A DNA stretch of 10,502 nt from an uncultured Eubacteriales bacterium. GTDB taxonomy: Bacteria; Bacillota; Clostridia; Peptostreptococcales; Anaerovoracaceae. The DNA lies in assembly GCA_902766185.1 (NCBI GenBank), contig CACXCQ010000330.1:1-10502 (forward strand), given 5' to 3'. How positions within the stretch are numbered: position 1 is the stretch's first letter; each line of letters begins with the position of its first letter. The position numbers were made by a program, and so were the translations under genes. The notes beneath the pieces were generated by a model. That model worked only from the letters and a program-made list of their open reading frames with translations. It was not told the origin of the DNA and searched no databases. Positions 5,917-10,502 of the stretch are shown in pieces.

Positions 5917-5954
5917 ATATTATCTATGGGTTCTCATATCAATTGGAGCAGATC

Positions 5955-8900
5955 ATGAATCCAAAACGGCATATCGTTAAAATGAATAAATGGCTTGCGA
6001 TAGCAGTGTTTGCGCTGCTCATTTTTGCCATGGGAATCATGCCGTTTACCAGAAGCGGATCTGCTCTTGCCGCATCGGATGCGGCCACTTACACAGTCGA
6101 TTTCGAGTATGAGGGACAGACCATCAGCATCGAAGGGGGGAGCGAGATCCTCGCATCCGAACTTTTTGAGCGTCTCTGTATAGACGCAGATGTCAGCGCG
6201 GCTGACCATGTCGAATTCACCGATCCCCAGCTGATTAGAGTGGAGAGTACCGGCGATGACTGGAAACTCACATCTCTCAAGCCCTTCCGCACCGAAGAGA
6301 GACTCACCGTCACGATGGCAGATAAGGTCATTGAGATCAAGGTGACGGACGCCGATAACAACAATACTTTCCTTCTGCACAGAGAAGAGTACTCGAACGA
6401 GTATTTCAGAACAAGGGTGTATACATCGCGCCCGGGCGGAGCACGATCACAGACCAGCACTGCAGGTACTGTCGTCAACAGTGACGGCACCTATGGCTGG
6501 CAGGATTTCGATACGCTGCTGAACAAGTATTACAGCGACTATTCATATACGGGATCGGACAAGCGCTACTCCGTTTCTTCCGCTCAGGACCCCGCGACCA
6601 GATTAGCGCTCTGTGCAGTGGGATTCCAGGAGGCATGGGTCTTATTAACGCCGGTGCATGCCGCCTGCGGACTGTACCCACAGGCTGATTGGCTTGGACG
6701 CAATGGAAACGGAAGCGCCATCGACTACGATCTTGACATTGAGCTCAACGATAATTCCATCCCAGTCCGGATATATGTAGATGGTACTCTTCAGGAGGAT
6801 ACCATATTCCTCAGTGATGTTGCCGGAGACCATTCAGCTGAGGAAATCGCGAACTCCCTAGGCTATGAAGACTATGCAGTGGAGTCAAGCAAAGTCAATG
6901 GCACCGATGTGAACAAAGTCACAGCCGTTGAACAGACCGGGCAGAGCCTTGCGGGAAACAGGCTGCAGAGAAACAGAACAGCCATAACGGTCGTTGGTGT
7001 TTCCTATCCTTTTGAGGCCTTTGACTATACCTATCCGAAAGCCTACGGATGGACGTACAACAACGGGACTGCCGTGGGAGACAGTCCGTATGTCATCAAC
7101 CTCGAGACGCCCATCGCACGGGTCTCAAACGATGGCGGCAACACGTGGACTTACCACGCGCACCTTATCGACAGCGGCACACAGGGCGGCGGTACAGTGT
7201 ATAAGGGCGCGTTCAATCAAGCCAATTCTCTCAGCGGTGATGTGGTGGTCGAAATGCTGTACGACAGCCATGACCGCTATACGCTGAACAGTGGCTTCAC
7301 GTTTAACAATTCCAGCATCAATAAGCTTACGATCAAGGGCACGGATAACAAGAGCACGCTCGTAAAAGATCAGACGACCTCACCCATGATCACCACATCG
7401 GGAATCGATAAGGTTCAGCTCGATAAAGTCATTTTCGACGGTGACGGCAAGATCACGACAGACAACAATGGCGGCGCTGTGCGGACAAATGCGCAGGAGC
7501 TGACGGTCAGCGACTGTACATTCGATGGCTGCCAAGCGGGCCGTCAGGGCGGCGGAATCTATCACAGCAATACTGATGGTACAGTGAGCATCACGGATTC
7601 AGAGTTTACCGGCTGCAGAGCCAACGGTCCTGATGATGCTAAAGGCGGAGGCGGAGGCGGCCTTTTCACCGATGCGCAGGCCCTGACGGTGACGGACAGC
7701 ACGTTTGAAGGATGTAGCACGGCCGTAAGACAGGGAGCGGGACTCTTCCATAAGCGCGTGAACGGCGCGGCAGCATCCGAGACGACCATAAGGGGCAGCA
7801 GATTTGAAAACTGCACAGCAGTCTGGAGCGGCGGAGGAGTTGAAACCGACGCCTGGAATACGACCATCGAAGATACTGATTTCATCGGATGCAAAGCATC
7901 TAAAGGCGGCGCGATCAACGTCTGGGCGGATGGAGTAAATGAAACCCAGCAAGACACCACGCTTTCCGTTACGGACTGCACGTTTGATACTTGTTCGGGT
8001 ACGGACAACGGGGGAGCCATCCGTTCCACAGCCCTCCATACTATCATCACCGACTCCTCGTTTAACACGTGCACGACAAGTGCGAACGGCGGAGCATTAG
8101 CATGCACGAGCAAGTATACAGAGACCGTGATCACAGACTGCTCGTTCACCGACTGCCATGCGGACAACGGCAACGGAGGAGCATGTTTTACCAACGGAAC
8201 AACCGGAACCGCATCAACGACGATCAGCGAAACATCCCCTGGCAAAACGGTCATGGAGAATTGTTCGGCAGGTAAAGGAGGCGCGGTCTACTCCGGCAAG
8301 CTGACGGTGAGCGGCGGGACCATACGTGGTTGTTCGGCAACGACCAAAGGCGGTGCGATCAGCGGAACGCAGCAGATCACCATGACCGGCGGAACCGTGA
8401 CCGGAAACACGACTGGTGGAAACAGCAGCGCTGCAGTGGATGCAGATACGAAGACTCCCGGACTCATTTTTTCCGGAAACGTGATAGTCGCAAACAACAC
8501 CGGGTCCGGCGGTGAGGCGCGCGACGTATACCTTGGCGTCGATACTGACCGGCACATCCTCATAGATGGTTCCGGTCTTGGGGAGAGCGCCAGCATAGGA
8601 ATCTATGTTGCGGACACGGATTCTGCCTTTGTAAAGCACGGCGAGCCGGGACTTATGTTTGCTTACACCACATTGAACACCACCAGTGTTGCAAATCTCC
8701 ACAAACTGTTCAGCGACAGGCTGGACAACGGTCCGATGTACGGTGCGCCTGCCGTTCCCGGTCAAACCAACTACCAGAAGAGAGTCAGGTGGATCACACC
8801 GCTCTGTAAGCTGACGGACAGCGACGGGAAACTCCTGTACAAAGACGCGGGACACACGGATCCGGCCATTTACTCGACATTGAGTGAAGCTTTTGCGGAC

Positions 8901-10502
8901 TGCAAGATAACGCTGTACAAAGAAACCGGTGATCCTTACTCGTACGATCCCGCGAATGACATCAATGTTGAGATGCTCAAGAACTACGAGCAGCCGCAGA
9001 CGGATCAGGTCACCAGTGACGCGAACCGTGTCATCACCCTGACCACAGCGAATACAGATGCTGCGGATAACCCGGGAGTGGGCGATGTCTATGTCTACAG
9101 TCGGGGAACTGATACGACCATGGATCCTGAGCGCGCAACGATCACGCGGGGCTGGTCCGATAATGCCGACAGCGGAGCAGCCGCCATGTTCCATCTGAAC
9201 AACAGCGGGCTGACCCTGATTACTGAAGATATCATCCTCGATGGCAACGGCGGGACGAATAAAGGCCGCGCGATCTACGTGAAGAACGGATCATTGAGCG
9301 CAAACGGGAATACCACATTCCAGAACTTTAGTATGAACAACGCCGATGGCGGTGCTGTTTATGCGGACAATGCGTTTACATATACCGTTTCCGATACTGG
9401 AAATGTGCTGTTCGATAACTGTACCGCAAGGAATGGCGGAGCGATCGGAACGAAGAATTCACTGACCGTTACCAACGATGATGGCGGAACACTCAGGTTC
9501 AATGCATGCAGTGCCACCGGCTCCGGCAGCAACGGACTCGGCGGAGGCATCTATGGCAACGGCGCGCTGACCATAACCTCAGCCGGGACGGACAAGACAA
9601 GCTTTACCAGCTGCGTGGCCATCTATGGCGGCGGCATCTATCAAAGCGGAACAGGGGATCTGACGCTGACCAACGTCACCTTCGGAGAATCCGGAGAGGC
9701 CGAAGAAGGCTGCTTTGCGGAAATGGAAGGCGGCTCAGTTTATTCGCATGGTAAAAATACCACGATAACAGACTGTGACTTCTTCTATTCCAAAGCAGGT
9801 TCCGGCTTAAACGAAAATAATACTCACGGCGGCGCAGTATTTCATGACGGGACAAATGCTGAGCATCAGATTCTGGGCTGTGTGTTCGACCATTGCAGCG
9901 CGAATACCAGGTCAAATGATATAGGCCATGGCAACGGCGGTGCGGTCTATATCAGCGTAAACGGGATCAAACTGACCATAGACAAGAGTGAATCGCGGCG
10001 TTCTTCCTTTACGAACTGCTATGCCTATCGCTACGGCGGCGCGGTGATCATGGAGAAGAACGGCGGCTGCACACTCAGCATCAGCAATTCCGATTTCGCG
10101 GATTGTTACACTACATTCAGGGATGGCGGCGCGGTATACACAGATTCAAACGTCACCTCGTTTGCAGACTGTACCTTCAAGAGATGCCATTCTGATTCGA
10201 CGAGCGGAGACTATGATGGCGGCGGCGCGATCTATACGAACGGGGATACCGGGAACTTAGCGAATGTTATTATAACGATCAGTGATTGCCAGTTTGAGGA
10301 TTGCCATGTCCAGAGGAACGGCGGCGCGATGCATTTCTACTCCACCGGAACGAATGCGACCCTGAATAACGTTCAGATCAAAGGTCATGTTTCGCTGGAT
10401 ACGGATACCCCAAACGCGGAACTTGGCAGCGGGATATATTCCAGAGGCAACGTCACCATCAAGGACAGCGAAATTACGGGCTGCTCTGCCTCTGTAAAAA
10501 AC
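5955..10502 (+). CDS. giant secreted Pmp-like beta-helix surface protein (3' end outside window)
   Basis: The frame is open from ATG 5955 to the window edge: 1516 codons with no stop. GGAG at 5945-5948 lies six bases upstream. Residues 1-40 are a signal peptide (basic start, LAIAVFALLIFAMGIM core, GSALAA). Residues 45-133 form an N-terminal domain seen in clostridial surface proteins (EILASELFERL, WKLTSLKPF, EIKVTDA). Residues 257-350 look Ig-like. Residues 385-470 are a head module. Residues 485-830 form the first beta-helix, with about 11 coils of the type T-[IV]-x-D-[CS]-x-F-x-x-C-x(n)-GGA-[IVL]. Residues 856-945 are a tail cap, 948-1010 a second head module, and 1088-1516 a second helix of about 11 coils that is still running. 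The pairing of GGA[IV] with FxxC recalls chlamydial Pmp repeats (GGA[ILV] with FxxN). The two helices carry 15 Cys each. It is probably an adhesin or glycan-binding surface protein; no catalytic residues are recognised and the cell anchor would be downstream. Confidence 0.88.
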   Translation, partial: MNPKRHIVKMNKWLAIAVFALLIFAMGIMPFTRSGSALAASDAATYTVDFEYEGQTISIEGGSEILASELFERLCIDADVSAADHVEFTDPQLIRVESTGDDWKLTSLKPFRTEERLTVTMADKVIEIKVTDADNNNTFLLHREEYSNEYFRTRVYTSRPGGARSQTSTAGTVVNSDGTYGWQDFDTLLNKYYSDYSYTGSDKRYSVSSAQDPATRLALCAVGFQEAWVLLTPVHAACGLYPQADWLGRNGNGSAIDYDLDIELNDNSIPVRIYVDGTLQEDTIFLSDVAGDHSAEEIANSLGYEDYAVESSKVNGTDVNKVTAVEQTGQSLAGNRLQRNRTAITVVGVSYPFEAFDYTYPKAYGWTYNNGTAVGDSPYVINLETPIARVSNDGGNTWTYHAHLIDSGTQGGGTVYKGAFNQANSLSGDVVVEMLYDSHDRYTLNSGFTFNNSSINKLTIKGTDNKSTLVKDQTTSPMITTSGIDKVQLDKVIFDGDGKITTDNNGGAVRTNAQELTVSDCTFDGCQAGRQGGGIYHSNTDGTVSITDSEFTGCRANGPDDAKGGGGGGLFTDAQALTVTDSTFEGCSTAVRQGAGLFHKRVNGAAASETTIRGSRFENCTAVWSGGGVETDAWNTTIEDTDFIGCKASKGGAINVWADGVNETQQDTTLSVTDCTFDTCSGTDNGGAIRSTALHTIITDSSFNTCTTSANGGALACTSKYTETVITDCSFTDCHADNGNGGACFTNGTTGTASTTISETSPGKTVMENCSAGKGGAVYSGKLTVSGGTIRGCSATTKGGAISGTQQITMTGGTVTGNTTGGNSSAAVDADTKTPGLIFSGNVIVANNTGSGGEARDVYLGVDTDRHILIDGSGLGESASIGIYVADTDSAFVKHGEPGLMFAYTTLNTTSVANLHKLFSDRLDNGPMYGAPAVPGQTNYQKRVRWITPLCKLTDSDGKLLYKDAGHTDPAIYSTLSEAFADCKITLYKETGDPYSYDPANDINVEMLKNYEQPQTDQVTSDANRVITLTTANTDAADNPGVGDVYVYSRGTDTTMDPERATITRGWSDNADSGAAAMFHLNNSGLTLITEDIILDGNGGTNKGRAIYVKNGSLSANGNTTFQNFSMNNADGGAVYADNAFTYTVSDTGNVLFDNCTARNGGAIGTKNSLTVTNDDGGTLRFNACSATGSGSNGLGGGIYGNGALTITSAGTDKTSFTSCVAIYGGGIYQSGTGDLTLTNVTFGESGEAEEGCFAEMEGGSVYSHGKNTTITDCDFFYSKAGSGLNENNTHGGAVFHDGTNAEHQILGCVFDHCSANTRSNDIGHGNGGAVYISVNGIKLTIDKSESRRSSFTNCYAYRYGGAVIMEKNGGCTLSISNSDFADCYTTFRDGGAVYTDSNVTSFADCTFKRCHSDSTSGDYDGGGAIYTNGDTGNLANVIITISDCQFEDCHVQRNGGAMHFYSTGTNATLNNVQIKGHVSLDTDTPNAELGSGIYSRGNVTIKDSEITGCSASVKN
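7407..8444 (+). repeat. first beta-helix block: FxxC/GGA[IV] coil repeats
   Basis: These are protein-level repeats at residues 485-830 of the giant protein. The coils are 20-35 residues long. Examples are DCTFDGC...GGGIY, DSTFEGC, SRFENC...GGGV, DTDFIGC...GGAI, DCTFDTC...GGAI, DSSFNTC...GGAL and DCSFTDC...GGAC. The last coils drift to GGTIRGC and then GGTVTGN, the Asn form used throughout the minus-strand neighbour. Unequal coil lengths and divergent codons show old duplications; I see no long identical DNA repeats. Each FxxC should stack on the next to form a Cys ladder along one face of the helix. Confidence 0.8.
9216..10502 (+). repeat. second beta-helix block: FxxC/GGA[IV] coil repeats, running out of window
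   Basis: These are protein-level repeats at residues 1088-1516 or beyond. Examples are LFDNC...GGAI, RFNAC...GGGIY, SFTSC...GGGIY, DCDFFYS...GGAVF, GCVFDHC...GGAVY, SFTNC...GGAV, SDFADC...GGAVY, DCTFKRC...GGGAIY, DCQFEDC...GGAM and DSEITGC. The Gly-Gly-Ala codons give a recurring GGCGGCGCG string, for example at 10035, 10125, 10221 and 10320. The final coil is cut by the window edge, so the total coil number is unknown. Confidence 0.8.

Noticed and set aside
7562..8254. 230-codon and overlapping 146-codon minus-strand frames
   Set aside because: Shadows of the first beta-helix block. They have no plausible ribosome binding site and no recognisable domains, only Pro/Val/Ser-rich sequence expected from reversed Thr/Gly codons.
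8214..9194. 326-codon reading frame on the minus strand
   Set aside because: It is antisense to the giant beta-helix gene, whose plus frame is uninterrupted and shows clear repeat signatures. The antisense translation is Arg/Val-rich without motifs, and it is open because of the repetitive codon use.

Overview
The window looks like chromosomal DNA from an anaerobic Gram-positive bacterium of the Bacillota, most likely class Clostridia. A rumen or gut member related to Eubacteriales family XIII/Anaerovoracaceae is my guess, at low confidence. The reasons are strong AGGAGG-type ribosome binding sites, balanced to slightly high GC, a YvcK-family protein, and several secreted proteins built from modules typical of clostridial surface proteins. 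These modules are an Ig-like Lys-rich C-terminal tail, a remnant ending in a Big_2-like tail, and right-handed beta-helix repeats. I see no RNA gene, CRISPR array, insertion sequence or phage gene. No stretch longer than 300 bases lacks a gene.

Layout. Positions 1-552 hold the 3' end of a gene cut by the window start, which resembles the C-terminal soluble domain of a bacterial STT3-type oligosaccharyltransferase. Positions 652-912 hold a remnant of a surface protein in which the start of an Fn3-like module is joined in frame to the last residues of a Big_2-like module. A strong intrinsic terminator follows at 932-969. A compact four-gene operon then runs from 1037 to 3891 behind an extended -10 promoter: arylamine N-acetyltransferase, a small membrane-anchored Lys/Pro-rich protein, a YvcK/CofD-family protein, and an MTA/SAH nucleosidase carrying a lipoprotein signal. 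The operon ends in three 17-bp tandem repeats (3876-3926) that each copy the gene's last codons and a stop codon. After them comes a well-placed ribosome binding site in front of a 20-residue hydrophobic reading frame.

The second half is a divergent pair of secreted beta-helix proteins sharing a 175-bp promoter region (5780-5954). On the minus strand, 3959-5779 encodes a 606-residue protein: signal peptide, a beta-sandwich-like N-terminus, a beta-helix with GG...IxGN coils, and an Ig-like tail. On the plus strand, a very large gene starts at 5955 and is still open at 10502 (1516 codons visible). It has two beta-helix domains of about 20 coils with GGA[IV] and FxxC signatures, reminiscent of chlamydial Pmp repeats but with Cys where Pmps have Asn. 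The two neighbours share a head-helix-tail building block, so they look like relatives that diverged in place or were assembled from the same module pool.

The clearest candidates for something new are the Cys-patterned Pmp-like giant and its divergent partner, the surface-exposed nucleosidase in a nat-yvcK operon, and the fossil surface-protein gene that kept its reading frame. Function assignments rest on motif recognition only; no database search was possible.
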